From Nyssa sinensis (taxonomy: Eukaryota > Streptophyta > Magnoliopsida > Cornales > Nyssaceae): a DNA stretch of 64,000 bases. The notes beneath the pieces were generated by a model. That model searched no databases. It saw nothing but the letters and a program-made list of their open reading frames with translations, and had not been told where the DNA came from. Positions 46,379 through 58,699 of the stretch are shown one piece after another (the first letter of the stretch is position 1; every line of letters starts with the position of its first letter). The stretch covers positions 248,001 through 312,000 of the forward strand of contig VIRR01000544.1 of NCBI GenBank assembly GCA_008638375.1. Reading direction: 5' to 3'. The position numbers were made by a program, and so were the translations under genes.

Positions 46379-48607
46379 AACATATTGTGATTCTTCTGGA
46401 GTTAAGCATTTTAACAGAGGTTGAGAATACCACCTTCTGTAAAGCTTGTTGTTCAGGATCAGGTACCGAGCCGCTCTGATTCAGATTTTCCTAGCTTTGT
46501 TTTTATCTTCTGGGAGGAGCCCGGATTGCAGGTACTAGAGGATTGGAGTCATCCAGTTCTGGAGCTGTTCAGCAATTTTAGCAACTTGGGCTTCCTCTAT
46601 GCTAGGTCCTGGCTGGTAGGAGATTTTACTGTGGAGTTTGCTTCAGACTTTAAGCGGGACACCATGTTAGCCAAAGCATCTGCTCTGTAGTTCTGGCTTC
46701 TTTCAATTTTCTGGATAGTGAATGTCTGGAAGGAGTGCTTCAAGTGGTTCACCAGTTCGGAATACCAGAGCATCCGATCGTCTTTAATGGAAAATTCTCC
46801 CAGGACTTGGCTTACCACCAGTTGGAAGTTTGAGAAGACTTTGAGGTTCTGAGCCTCACATTCTAAGGCAAGCTTCATGCCTAAGATTAGAGCTTCATAT
46901 TCTGCTTCATTGTTGGAAGCTTTGAACCCTAGGCTGACTATTTTTTCTGACGTGAGCCCATCAGGGGACTGCAGTACCAGGCCTACTCCCGAACCCTGAT
47001 CGGTTGATGATCCATCAATGTAGAGCAGCCAGGTTCCCGATGTTTCGATGAGTTGTGCCTTGTCGTGGAGTGCCGGGGTGAACTCGGCAACAAAATCATC
47101 CAAGGCCTGCCCTTTGATGGAGTTTCGGGATACATATGATATGTCGAATTCCCCTAGCTCCACAGACCACTTCACTAATCTTCCCGATACCTCAGGTTTC
47201 CTCAGTATTGACTTCAGAGGATAGGCAGTTGGGATCTCGATTGGATGGGCTTGGAAATAAGGTCGGAGCTTTCGAGCTGATATGACCAAGGCATAGGCCA
47301 GCTTTTCTACTTTTGGATATCTTTTTTCCCTGTCAAGTAGTGCCCTACTGACGTAGAATATAGGCCTCTGTACTCCTCTGTCCTGTCTGATCAATGCGGA
47401 GCTGACCTCGTTTTCAGAAACTGCGAGGTACAAGAGTAGTTTCTCACCTTGTACTAGTTTTGACAGAAGCTCTGGAGAGGCTAGATACTCCTTTAGCTCT
47501 TGAAAAGCTTTCTCGCATTCTTCTTGTCCACTGCAAAGACTTATTGCCCTTTAGCGCTTTGAAGAAAGGTAGGCAGCGATCAGTGGATTTTGAGATGAAT
47601 CTGCTTAGTGCTGCGATTCTACCATCCAGTGCCTGAATCTCCTTCCTGGTTCTTGGTGACTTCAGTCCTATCAAATCTTGGATCTGAGTGGGGTCTGCTT
47701 TGATACCCCTCTGAGAGACAATGTATCCCAAGAGTTTTCCCTTCGTAACCCCGAAGGTACATTTCGAGGGGTTGAGCTTCATCTTGTGCTGTTTGAGGAT
47801 ATCGAAGGTCTGGGCTAAGTGCTAGAGGTGACTACCTTTCTGCAGACTTTTAACCAGCATGTCGTCGATGTAAACCTCCATGGTACTGCCGAGCAGTGGA
47901 CTGAACATCTTGTTCACCAACCGCTGATAAGTGGCTCCAACGTTCTTTAAGCCGAAAGGCATTACTCTGTAGCAGTAGAGCCCTCGTTCGGTTATGAAAG
48001 CTGTCTTCTCTTGGTTTGGAGGGTACATCTGGATCTGGTTGTACCCAGAGTAGGCATCCATGAAGCTCATGAGCTCATGCCTCGCGGTGGCGTCAACCAG
48101 TTGGTCTATCCTTGGCAATGGAAAGCTGTCTTTGGGGCACGCCTTATTGAGGTCTGTATAGTCAACACAGACTCTCCATTTGCCATTTTTCTTCTTGACC
48201 AGCACAATGTTGGCTAGCCACTCGGGATAAAACACTTCTCGTATCATCTTGGCTTCAAGCAGCCTCTGGACTTCTTCATTTATAATCCAATGCCGTTCGG
48301 GAGCAATCGGTCTTCTCTTCTGTCTGATTGGTGGATGGTCTGGATTTACCATCAGCTTGTGAGTTATGAGGCTAGGGTCTATACCCTCCATGTCCCTGGA
48401 TTCCCAAGCAAATATAGAGAGGTTGTTTTTCAGAAACCTGACTATGTTCTCCTGCTCGGTGTGTGTCAGATCTGGGCTGATACACAAATAACGCCCCTTT
48501 GCTTCTGAACTGACCAAGACTTTGATGGGCTCGCCAACAGGTTTGGCTCGGCTGTCTTGTCCCCTTGGGCTCAGGGGTTCTTCAATGCTGGATGGGCGAA
48601 CTTCCAC
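46379..48607 (-). pseudogene. Gypsy element 1: reverse transcriptase and RNase H
   Basis: RT starts near 48607. Motifs: VDYTDLNKACPKDSFPLP, FMDAYSGYNQI, MPFGLKNVGATYQR and YIDDMLVKS (catalytic Asp pair, near 47850). The connection is at 47782-47444, broken from RT by a stop near 47822. RNase H (47433-46597) has [13 protein letters not shown] near 47015 and [17 protein letters not shown] near 46890, then [12 protein letters not shown] near 46680. A few stops and a frameshift near 47440-47550 break the frame. Confidence 0.92.
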
Positions 48608-48661
48608 CTCGGGAGTGTGGGTGAGAACTAGATCTGCACATTCCCGAGTGTACTGTAATTG

Positions 48662-51029
48662 CTATTTGGGGGCCTTCTCCTTGAGGGCAATAGCATGGCA
48701 CTCCCGGGAGGTTGGCTGACACCCTCTGACAGAGTGGACGTTCTGGTTGTGGACGTACTTCAGACACTGATGGAGGGTCGAGGTGACCGCCCCTATCTGG
48801 TGCAACCAAGGTCTCCCGATTATGACGTTGTAGGGAGATTTCATGTTCAACACCATGTACTCCGAGATGGTGGTCTTCTGCCCTTCACCCTCTCCTACAG
48901 TAGTAGGAAGGTCGACTCTCCCCAATGGGGTGCTGAGATTTCCATCAAAGGCTGCCATCACGGCAGTAGTGGGCTTGACGTTGTTATGGTCCATTCTCAT
49001 CTGTTTAAGTGGCTCATGGAACAGTATGTTGACAGAGCTGCCAGTGTCGACTAGGACTCTCCTGATCTCAAAGTTGGCGATTTTAAAAGTGATAACGAAG
49101 GCATCACTGTGCGGGCAGTGTACCCCTACTAGATCTTGTTCAGTGAATTGGATCTCCGGTGTTGGCTTGAGCCTCTTTTCCACGTTGGAGATCTGTAATA
49201 CGTTCGGGGCAGCTCTGGCCTCCCAAGCATATCCCTTTCTTGCCCTGTTGGACATTCTTGTGATAGGGGAGTCAGCATGGAGGACGTAGATGACATGGTT
49301 GTTCTGTCTCTGAGGCTCGTTTTGTCCTTCCCTCTGCTCCTGCCTCTGCTCGGGCCTCTGGTCTGGCCGTTGTTGAGGCTTGTCCTCTTGGGGGTTCTGC
49401 CTTCCGTCTAGCTTGACGAACTCCCGAAGACGTCCCTTCTTTATGAGCTGCTCTATCTCATATCGGAGGGTCCTGCATGTGTTAGTTGTATGTCCATGAT
49501 CTTTATGGAAATTACAATACTTACTTTGGTCCCAAAAATTGGGATCTCCTTTGATTGGTTCTGGCCACCTCAGGTTTTCCCGATCTCGAACCTGCCGGAG
49601 TACCTGGTTCGGTGTAGTGTTCAAAGGAGTGAAGTTAGTGAACTCCCTTGGTCCGAAGTTGTACACAGCCCTGGGTGTTGTTCTTTTCTCTGGGCTCCTA
49701 GCCCTTTTCTTGTTGGAATCTCTTCTGTGGTCCTCCTTCTTGTGATCCTCCTTCTTCGGATTATCCCTCTAGGTCTGATCTTTGCCCTTCTGGGATGTGC
49801 GGTTGGCTTCTTCCAGGTTGATATATTTTCTGGCCCGATCCATTAGTGCCGCCATGTCGGCTAGAGGGCTCTTTCTTAAGGAGTCTCTGAAACCACTTTG
49901 GGCAAGCCCAGCAGTTAGGGCTGCTACAAGGAATTTTGGGCTACAGTCAGTAATCTCCGTGAGTTCGGCATTGAAGCGCGCAATGTAGGCTCTGAGGGAC
50001 TCCTCCTTAGTCTGCTTGACATTTAACAGGAACTCTGGTCCCCTTTTGAGCCTTCTGCTGGTCATAAACCTGTCCAAGAATTGCCTACCGAGCTTATAGA
50101 AGCTGGTAATTGAGTTCGGAGGGAGGTTGTGGAACCATTTCAGAGCAGTTCCCTTTAAGCTGGTGATGAAAGTTCGGCACATAAAAGCATCAGAGGCCCT
50201 CGTGGAGGGCCATAGTATGCTGGTAGTGCGAGAGATGATCTCCTGGATCTCCAGACCCGTCGTACAGGGTGAACTTTGGCACCATGAACTTTCTGGGCCT
50301 TTCTTCTGACATAATGGCGTGAGTGAATGGGGTGGCCAGTCTTCCGAGCAGCCTGGCCAACACGTCTTGCTCTAGAGGGTTCTGAGGTCCTCTCAAGGTA
50401 ATTGTTCGGTCCATAGACTCGGCAATTTCCTCTACCCTCCGCGGGTCTCTAAGTCTGACATCTTGCGAACCCTGCGTGACAGCCTCGGCTTCAGGGTAAT
50501 AGGGTTGAGTACGCCCTTCAGACGGAGGAGGGTTCCGAATCAGAGGGATTGGTGCTGCATAGGGATGAGGCTCCTACGGTCCCGGATGTGCTCCCGAAGC
50601 CCTTGGAGTTGGGGCTCGAGTAGTGCTCCGATAATGGACGTCAAGAACGAAGGCTGATGTTCCCCAGCCTAGAGCTGCTGACGGCTATGGATCTCTGCCA
50701 ACGCGGGCAACATCTTGGGGGTGCCCGGGCTGGTTATTTGGAGCCTGCTCATGAAGTTCTTCATTCTCCGTGGCAACAAGAGGTTGAGTTCCCGCAGCAA
50801 TGTTGACCGGTGGGTTAGGGGGGTTCATCCTTTGATTCTGTGTGAGTGTTGCCAGCGTTCTAGTGATAGCAAGCAACTGTTCCTGCACTAGTTCATTGTG
50901 TCGTTTGATCGATTCGATCTCTTGTCGCATGGGATTAACCGTCGGCCCCCTTGCTCGTGGAACAGGTGGCTGACGCTGAGAGCTTTGCGGAATCTAAGTA
51001 TTCTGTCGCGGTCGGAGATTTGGAGCCAT
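48662..51029 (-). pseudogene. Gypsy element 1: gag and protease
   Basis: Gag opens at ATG 51029 but hits TAG after 11 codons, then continues (MRQEIESIKRH at 50930). The retrotransposon gag core is at 50182-49769 (TALKWFHNLPPNSI, RLKRGPEFLLNVKQ). A zinc motif CNFHKDHGHTTNTC is near 49510. Protease has VLVDTGSSVNILF near 49050, with an intact DTG active site. Frameshifts and stops lie near 50990, 50685, 50190 and 49769. Gag packages the RNA; the protease cuts the polyprotein. Confidence 0.9.
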
Positions 51030-51080
51030 AGTTTTCCGGTGAGGAAAGAGATGAGTTTGTGAATAGAGCACTTGGAGATT

Positions 51081-51104
51081 AGTCGTTCCCACAGACGGCG
51101 CCAA
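51081..51104 (-). other. Gypsy element 1: primer binding site
   Basis: On the - strand, TTGGCGCCGTCTGTGGGAA lies two bases inside the 5' LTR. TGGCGCCG starts are usual for plant Tat/Athila elements, which are primed by tRNA-Asp or -Arg; I do not assign the tRNA. Confidence 0.85.
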
Positions 51105-51106
51105 AC

Positions 51107-51604
51107 TGATGCTACACTTTTTGACTCGCAATAAGTATGGGCTCCGTGACCTGTAGAACACTCAGAAAGATCATCAGAGGACCACCAGATTGGCTCCGAC
51201 AGTAGCCGCTCCGATGCTTAAGTAAGTAAAAGGAATTGAAAGACTGTATTGAAAGCCAAAGAATGAGCATACAAATAAAAAGTACCTTTAGGGTTTAATT
51301 TATAGGTCGTGGCCTTCCTAAGTTGATTAGGATTCGATGCCATGAATATAGGGATTTGATCATCGGAGATTGCAGTTACCTTGTGGAGTATTGTGTCGTA
51401 GATGGAGATAATCGTAGATAGTAGTTTCCGTGTTGAAGGCTGTTTCCTTATTCTCTGCTTGACAGTTATTAAGGAAGCCATAAGGTCGGAACCATATGAG
51501 ATGTTGAATGAATATTGCCCAGAGCATAAAGTCTGGAAGATATGTGCATGAGAATGTCTTGGAGGCTCCGCCTGCACTATATGACCGAGTTTGTCGGTTC
51601 TGTA

Positions 51605-51653
<49 letters not shown>

Positions 51654-51823
51654 GATGCCCTGAAGGCTTATGGCTGCTCTGTATGATCGAGAATATCAGC
51701 TCTGTATGATGTATATATATGAGGATGCCCTGAAGGCTTATGGATGCTCTGTATGATCGAGAATATCAGCTCTGTAAACACACATGTCTCAAGGTGACTG
51801 GTGTGTCTATTTATGGTATATCA
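51107..51823 (-). repeat. Gypsy element 1: 5' LTR (717 bp)
   Basis: Partner of the LTR at 40353-41057. The (AT)n run is 44 bases here (51607-51650) against 32 there, which accounts for the length difference of 12. The 70-bp tandem unit starts at 51651 and 51721. Confidence 0.95.
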
Positions 51824-52412
51824 GGTTCAAAACAAATTAATTATAGAGATTTTATAGAACATTGTGCAAAAACTAACGTCAACAAACTGTCCAACAACCA
51901 TATTATCTCCATTTTATGGTATTTTGTTGGTGTTATTCTCCAAAATCATTAGATTACATTATCTTTTAATTTATACTTAAGTTGGGCTTCATGAACCAAT
52001 TTTAAGGTCCAAATTCACGAGTTTTTGGAAGTCTAAAATCTGAGTTGTCTAATGTAATTTGAACCAAGGGTTTAGGTTTTAAAATTTTAAAATTTTTGAT
52101 AGGGTTTAGTTTAACTCCTAAGACCCTTGTAAATAAGATTAGTGGCTAATGATCTTAGAAGGATGGTGACGAAGTCCCTTATCAGTTTGTGTGACTTGAA
52201 CTAAAGAAGAGGGAATATACTTGCTACATTTGATAAGCATAAATCAAATGATTTAAAATAATCTTCTTGTTCATTTGGAACTAAGGTATGAGTTATGAAG
52301 GACCCTAACACCATGTAATGAATTTTAGTATAATGAAATTCATCACTTGATTTTACATTTATTAGTGCATGTATAGAGGAAGCTAAATGAAACAATAAAA
52401 ATTGATCACCAC
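51824..52412. other. Short intergenic stretch between gypsy element 1 and the hAT-type MITE
   Basis: AT-rich with no gene. It is the direct continuation of the sequence left of 40353, that is, the site into which gypsy element 1 inserted. Confidence 0.5.
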
Positions 52413-52901
52413 TAGGGATGGCAATTTGCCTTGCTCCGTCCTGTCAATCATCCCGTCTTTAATAGGACGGGTATGAGGTATTCATAAATGAAGTCCAGGT
52501 GGGACTTTTAAAATCCCGTCGGGCTCAGGACGTGTTTGGGAAATGATCATTCCGCCCTGTTTATTTATTAATGTTATTTATTTATTTTTATATACTATAT
52601 GTACCAATAAACACACTATATAAAATTAGTTTTAAAGTTTTTCATATCACATTCATATTAATTTTTTCTTTTATTAGTTATTTTGGCAACAAAAATTTAA
52701 TTTACTTATCAATAAATGTTTTAATTTATTAAAAATATATATATCAGAATTCACGACAAGGAGGGGTGGATTCGATAATTATAAACAAGATCAGGATAAA
52801 CCTCTAAATAGAATGGGACGGGACCAAAGGTGAGAAATATAAACGAGATCGGGATTGAGAAAAGATCACTTCACTCCAAACCCGTCTTGTTGCCATTCCT
52901 A
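52413..52901. mobile_element. hAT-type MITE, copy 2
   Basis: Ends TAGGGATGGCAA on the left and TTGCCATTCCTA on the right form a 12-base inverted repeat with one mismatch. Flanking 8-mers ATCACCAC and ATCGCTAC fit a target duplication with two changes. The ends carry GGGACGGG and CCCGTC words around an AT-rich middle, as in copy 1 at 38982-39444. Confidence 0.8.
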
Positions 52902-52977
52902 ATCGCTACTTCTAATTAATTTAGTTAATGGCCTACTTGACTTTGGGAACCTAAGAAGATCAAGTTCATTCTTAAAT

Positions 52978-54043
52978 GTTGGGATATGGAGCGTCACGCA
53001 AGGTGTAAAGCTTACGAGGACAAAAGACTTAGAATGTGCTCAAGTCCCAAGCCTTGGATGACCAGCCAACCCCAAAGCAAAGGACACATATTAACAAATA
53101 AGAGAATCAGAGAAGGGCTTAGTATCCTGTCTCAATCAAACTGTCGTGGTTAGTTTATCTCAACATAGCTTAGCCCTAGATGATGCGTAAGCCCGTTCAA
53201 CTTTGGCACATGTGCGCATTGGTGCACATGTGTTAAGTTAAGAGAAATTTAGATTTTAAGCTAAACAATAACGAATTAAATTACAAAATCTTAATTTGAT
53301 GGAATAAAAATTCATTAATTTACAAATTCCACATATAACAACAGAAAATTCCAATTTGTGTATTTGTTACTATCTTGAAAGATTATAAGACTTTTTTTTA
53401 TTATTGTTTTGATATAAATAATTTGAGAATGATATTATGTCTATGTCTGTGTGTACTACTTGTAGAAATAGAAAATAAGACTGAAAGAAACCAAATGAAT
53501 GTAGGCCGAGAAAATGAAGTTGAAGTAAAGGTACTACCAAAATAAATCTAAACTTACATACATATGTTGAAACAATCTTGGAGATAAAGAGATGGAAGCC
53601 TCCAAGTCTGTTCTTACCTTACTGGACAATCTAGGTCATGTGGATTGGTGGATGAGGATGAAAGAATTGCCAAGAGTGGACCGAAATATAAAATGGGTAC
53701 ACTCTAGCCTCTCTGGAATTTACGAGAATCTTCCACTAAGTTCTATAAGCTTCCATCATCTTCTATCATCTTCTACTAAAGTACACGTGGAATGATGAGC
53801 GCAATGGATGGAGAAACCGTTAGGATTTTCTCCTATAAATAGCTACTCCACCAATAGATATGAATGATGATAAGAAAAGAAGGAAGAACAAGGACTGACC
53901 ATGGCGCTTCCCCATTGATTCTCGGATCCAGATTGCTTTACCCTCTGACCTAGCCATATTACCTTGATATTCCAATATGTCATTCTAAACGCAATCACCA
54001 CTCCCGTACGAATCCTTTCTAATTTTGACACTCACCTTCAACA
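52978..54043 (+). repeat. Gypsy element 2: 5' LTR (probable, about 1,066 bp)
   Basis: The right end is fixed by CA just before the primer site. The left end, TGTTGGGATATGG at 52978, is my best guess without a second copy. A TATA box, TATAAATAG, is at 53835. Confidence 0.5.
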
Positions 54044-54045
54044 TT

Positions 54046-54064
54046 TGGCGACTCCACTGGGGAG
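54046..54064 (+). other. Gypsy element 2: primer binding site
   Basis: TGGCGACTCCACTGGGGA two bases after the LTR end is a usual plant Tat/Athila-type primer site. Confidence 0.8.
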
Positions 54065-54079
54065 TGGAATTCGCGAAGG

Positions 54080-55179
54080 ATGGCGCTTGTTTTGCGTAGT
54101 AGCTTACAGATGGAAGAAGCTTCACAGAACCAACCTGAGGGACCTGATCCTTCTCACACCCTGAACCAGCCCTTGAATGACCAAAATCTGCAGGTAGTTC
54201 AACCTGTTGTTCTAAACTCAAATGTTTTCGAGAATTTGGCAGTTACCCTAGCCCAAATGCAAAATACACAAGTTCAATTACAACGCACCCAACAGCTTAT
54301 CCTTGATGCTCTCCTTCACCAACCACAAAATTCCATACCACAACCAAACGGACCATGAACACCGCCAACCCTCTTCCACCAGAAGGAGGACCCTCTACTG
54401 CTAGAGTAGCCTCAAACCAGAACCCTGTGAACCAAAATACACCCATCATGCCTCCAAACAATCCCACAGTCCTTACTATAGATGACGTCCATAAACATGT
54501 CCAAGCAATACTTCAACAAGAGAAACAGAAGTTCCCTGACTTGACGTTTACCACTCCTTATCCCAAGGAGATTGCCCTACTGCCTTACCCTGAGAGGTGT
54601 ACTGCCCCACGCTTCGTGCGTTTTGATGGAAAGAGGGGAAGTTTTTACGAACATGTACATCGCTTCATCGAAAGCCTGAACACTCATGCGTCAGATCAGA
54701 ATATTTGCCTCCGGGAGTTTTCAAAATCCTTGACTGATAGGGCCTACACGTGGTATCGGAAGCTCCCTGAGGGTTCAATTCGTAATTGGGAAGACTTGGT
54801 GCAAAAGTTTCATGCCAAATTTTTTCATGTTGAGGAAAAAGTCACGAAAATCTCTTTGGCTAAAGTCACGCAAAAACCACAAGAGATACTCATTAGTTAT
54901 ATGAAGCGTTTTCGCGATTACTCCTTGGATTGTTATGAGCCTATCACTGAAGAAGAGTTGGTCAAGCTGTGTATTGGTGGCATGGCTAAGGAATATCGAG
55001 TCCATCTTGTAACTGCTGAGATTGAGAGTTTCTCCAAATTGATGGTCAAAGTATCGAAGATATTTGAAGCTATGGGTGAAGCAAGGCGGGCTTCCGTGAT
55101 CACAATAACACCAAGATCTTATAGACGCGAACAATCAGCGGCAGTAGCAGAAGAAGAAGAAGTGGCGCAGCTCAAATGA
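54080..55179 (+). pseudogene. Gypsy element 2: gag
   Basis: The leading part, 54080-54358, is Gln-rich (QNTQVQLQRTQQL) and overlaps by four bases, in another frame, the main ORF at 54355. The core has RFVRFDGKRGSFYEHVHRF and YTWYRKLPEGSI, then QKFHAKFF, of the retrotransposon gag family (about 54610-54820). It runs on to 55179, overlapping the next ORF by four bases. The frame change at 54355 may be a mutation or a natural start. Packages the element RNA. Confidence 0.88.
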
Positions 55180-56369
55180 CAACTAAGCATCCTCGATCTG
55201 CACCACCACTAGAATTCCCATGTGAACTACGAGAAGTTAGGGCTATTCTCAAAAAATGGATCGAAGATAAAGCAATCCAACTGCCTACACCTAATAGGCC
55301 ACCTTCAAAACAGGACAAAGAGCGCCCTAATTTTTGTCCCTTTCACCAAGCTGTCCGACATCCATTAAAAGATTGTTGGGCACTTCGTCATATATTCAAT
55401 GAGCGGTTGGATTCCAAGAAGTTAAGGTTGGCTCCCCCTGAAATGGAAAAAAATCCACTCCCCCAACACCAGGAGAAAAGAAAAGAAGTAGCTATGGTGT
55501 CTTCCTATGATAGTGTTAAAGAAGTAGCTATGATTGAAGCTCCCAATACCGACCCCCCTGTAGTTAACCTGGTAGATCCCCACGATGATCAAATGGAAAG
55601 TTTAAGCAAAACATCAACGTTTGCATGTTTTTTTAACCAGTTGGGAATAGGCCTCGACTCAAGGAGGCAAATAATGAAGGCAATTCTCAAGATTACTACA
55701 GAGAATGGTGAGAAGTGTACTTTGGAAACAGGCTCACTACGCCGAGCTCTCAAGAATGCGTGCACTGCAATAACCTTTGATGATGGTGATAGAATGGTAC
55801 AATACCCACATAACAGGCTGCTTTACGTGCCTGTGACCATCAATGGTACTCATTTTAAAAGGGGATTTTTGGATAGGGGAGCTTCTATAAACATTTTACC
55901 ATTATCAGTATTTAAGGACGCAGGGTTTGAGGAAAGTGACTTGGTCCCGGATGCAATCACCATAATGGGGTTTGGCTCACAAAAGCAACAAAGTCTCGGA
56001 TACATAAATGCGGACTTGAAAGTTGGTCCAATTTCTTGCCATACCAAATTCCATGTAATCGAAGCCGTAACAACCTATCATGCCCTCTTGGGGCGAGTTT
56101 GGATGCATCGTTTCACCCTAATCCCATCCACTTTCCACCAATGTGCCAAGGGTATCCTCAATAACAAACTCATCACCATTATGGCATCGTCTCATCCTTT
56201 TTTACAATCGGAGGCTCATTCTGCCGATGCAGTGTTTTACACTGAATTCGTCGAAGATGAGGCCACAGTCTCTGTAATGTATTCCACCCCAATCCCACGA
56301 TGGGAAGATGCCAAAAATGGGAATTTTTCTGAACCTACCCCGACAAACAAGAAAAAAAAAAACAAATAA
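55176..56369 (+). pseudogene. Gypsy element 2: zinc-finger-like part and protease
   Basis: Opens with a basic Pro-rich part and a Cys/His segment, CPFHQAVRHPLKDC, near 55335. The aspartic protease is at about 55830-56130. Its active site reads LDRGASINILP, with Arg where Thr, Ser, Gly or Asp is usual (LDxGAS), so activity is doubtful. It is followed by GFGSQKQQSLGYI and LLGRVWMHRF. Ends in a Lys-rich tail. 56370-56520 contains two copies of a phrase, AATAATGGCTCC.CGAT.GTGAAAAGG, about 85 bases apart. Confidence 0.8.
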
Positions 56370-56589
56370 TGGCTCCTCGATGGTGAAAAGGATAAAAAAT
56401 GCATATTGTTTATGACGGTTTCAGAACAAACAAGAAAAGAAAAACAAAAAACGCAAATAATGGCTCCCCGATAGTGAAAAGGATAAAAAATTCCATGTAA
56501 TCACTTATTGTTTATGACGGTGTTCGGGGTCAAATCCATCCACGGATATTGACCCCCACTCCAATAGAGAATGTTGTGTATCAGAACAA

Positions 56590-58699
56590 ATGAAAATCAT
56601 GCAAGAACTAGAAGAAGCACCGGAGTGTCTCCAAGATGGCCCTCGCTCCCAGAAGCAAGAACTTGAGCAAATTGATCTCGGGGATAGTAAAAGTTTTTCA
56701 CGGCCTATATATGTAGCTAAAGACCTTCCAAATAATATCAAGGACGAGCTTATCTCTCTGTTAAAAGAATTGTGTGATGTTTTCCCCTAGACTTACTCTG
56801 AAATGCTGGGAATTGCTTCGGAAGTCACGACCCACAAGTTGAATGTCTCACCTGTTGCTGTACCAGTTAAGCAGGCACCACGAGTATTTTGGCCCGAACT
56901 AGAGCTCCAGATCAAAAGCGAGATAGAAAAGTTGTTGGATGCAGGATTCATAAAGCCCATACAACACCCGAGCTAGCTGGCAAGCATCGTCCCTGTTAAA
57001 AAAAGAACTGGCCAAATCCGTGTGTATCGACTTTCGTGACTTGAACAAGGCCTGTCCCAAAGATGAATTTCCACTACCAAATATAGATATTTTAATTGAT
57101 GCTATAGCAGGAAATCAAATGTTCTCTTTCATGGATGGTTTCAGTGGTTATAATCAAATACGGATGGATGAAATTGATGCTCACAAAATAGCTTTCAGAA
57201 GCCCTTTAGGTAACTTCCATTATACAGTAATGCCTTTTGGGCTAAAGAATGCAGGTGCAACCTATCAGCGGGCCATGACATTCATGTTCCACGATATGTT
57301 ACATGACAACCTTGAGTGCTATGTGGATGATCTGGTAGTTAAGTCCAAGGGGGCCCTTTCACATTGTCAAGACCTTAGAAAAGTTTTCGAGAGGTGCAGA
57401 AAATTCAACCTCGAACACAACCACTTGAAGTGTGCATTTGGTGTTATCGCTGGAAAATTTTTGGGGTTTATAGTTCACCGACAAGGTATTGAAGCAGATC
57501 CAGAAAAAATAAAGGCAATCCAATAGATGCCAAGGCCTAATTCTCTAAAACAGTTAAAAAGTTTTATGGGAAAAGTATCTTATTTAAGAAGGTTCATCCC
57601 GGCGTTGGTCGAGATAACTCAACCACTGACAACATTGTTAAAGGTCTCGAGCTCTTTTGAATGGCTGCTAGAACACCAGAAGGCATTTGAACAGGTTAAG
57701 GCCATTCTGACTTCACCCCAAGCCATGACTACCCTAACCCCTGGAACACCACTCCGTTTGTACTTGACTTCCACCCCAAAGTCCATTAGGGCCTTACTTG
57801 CCCAAGAATGTGACGGACAAGAAAAGCCGATCTACTATGTAAGTCGCATAATCAAGGGACCAGAGGTAAGGTATTTACCCATTGAGCGCCATTGCCTAGC
57901 TCTCATTTTCGTTGTCTAGAAATTCTGACACTACCTGCTAGCCCATCCCGTGCAACTATTTACAATGTGTGATCCGATTCGTTACCTTTTAACAAGGCAT
58001 ATCTTGTCAGGAAAGATAGCCAAATGGCTATTATCTCTAGCAGAGTTCGACATAATGTGCGTGGTACCAAAAGGAGTCAAAAGTCAAGTGTTAGCAGATC
58101 TGCTTGCTCAATTCCCCATTTAAGATTTAGAGCCAATCTCAGAAGATCTTCTTGAAGATGATTTCATGATAGCCTCAGCTCAATCAATGGATGAAATTTG
58201 GTCACTAAGTGTTGATGGGTCTTCAACAAAAAAAGGGGGCGGAGCAGGGATTGTTTTAGCCTCAGAAAGAGGTGAAGTCTTCAATTTTGCCTATAAGTTG
58301 GATTTCAGTTGCTCCAATAATGAAGCCGAGTACGAAGCCTTAATATTAGGACTAATGGCGGCACATAGTCTCGGGATCTCACAGCTCAGGGTCAAAGGAG
58401 ACTCAAATCTCATAGTTAAACAAGCCTTCGGAGAATATGCAATCAAGGAGCCTTCTTTAGCATCTTATCGGACTATATTGCAGCGTTGGATGGATAAGTT
58501 CAAATTCATAACTATAGAGCACACACCAAGATCCTCCAACAGACACCCCGATGCTTTGGCTACATTAGCTTCAAAGATAGCAATTAAAGAAACAACAACT
58601 CAGATTCAAATATCAAAAAGAGTCATCCCAATAACCTCGACCGACCATATAACCGAAGATGGGATTGAGACAAATTGGCGCCACCCCATCCGCAATTAG
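56590..58699 (+). pseudogene. Gypsy element 2: reverse transcriptase and RNase H
   Basis: RT opens near 56700. After a TAG at 56790 (probable former Trp) and a frameshift near 57000 it runs as CIDFRDLNKACPKDEFPLP, FMDGFSGYNQIRM, MPFGLKNAGATYQR, then YVDDLVVKS near 57320. The connection continues past TAG at 57524. RNase H (58166-58699) has LSVDGSSTKKGGGAG near 58200 and [17 protein letters not shown] near 58315, then NRHPDALATLASKI near 58540. Stops at 57917 (TAG) and 58121 break the frame. 'FMDGFSGYNQI' is the usual form in Tat elements. Confidence 0.92.

Larger units (their letters stand above)
40353..51823 (-). mobile_element. Ty3/gypsy element 1 (Tat-like), complete with two LTRs, decayed
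   Basis: An 11.5-kb element read on the - strand. From its 5' end: LTR 51107-51823, primer site 51081-51104, gag, protease, RT, RNase H, integrase, an extra gene in antisense (41459-43380, + strand), polypurine tract 41058-41078, LTR 40353-41057. Flanking bases GGTTA (left) and GGTTC (right) fit a 5-bp target duplication with one change. Integrase follows RNase H and no chromodomain is seen, which fits the non-chromovirus (Tat/Athila) branch. The two LTRs differ at about two dozen positions over their first 500 bases by my count, so the insertion is not very recent. No domain frame is intact from end to end. Confidence 0.93.

Noticed and set aside
47980..49300. Long open frames on the + strand over gag-protease-RT of gypsy element 1
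   Set aside because: They are mirror frames of the - strand polyprotein.
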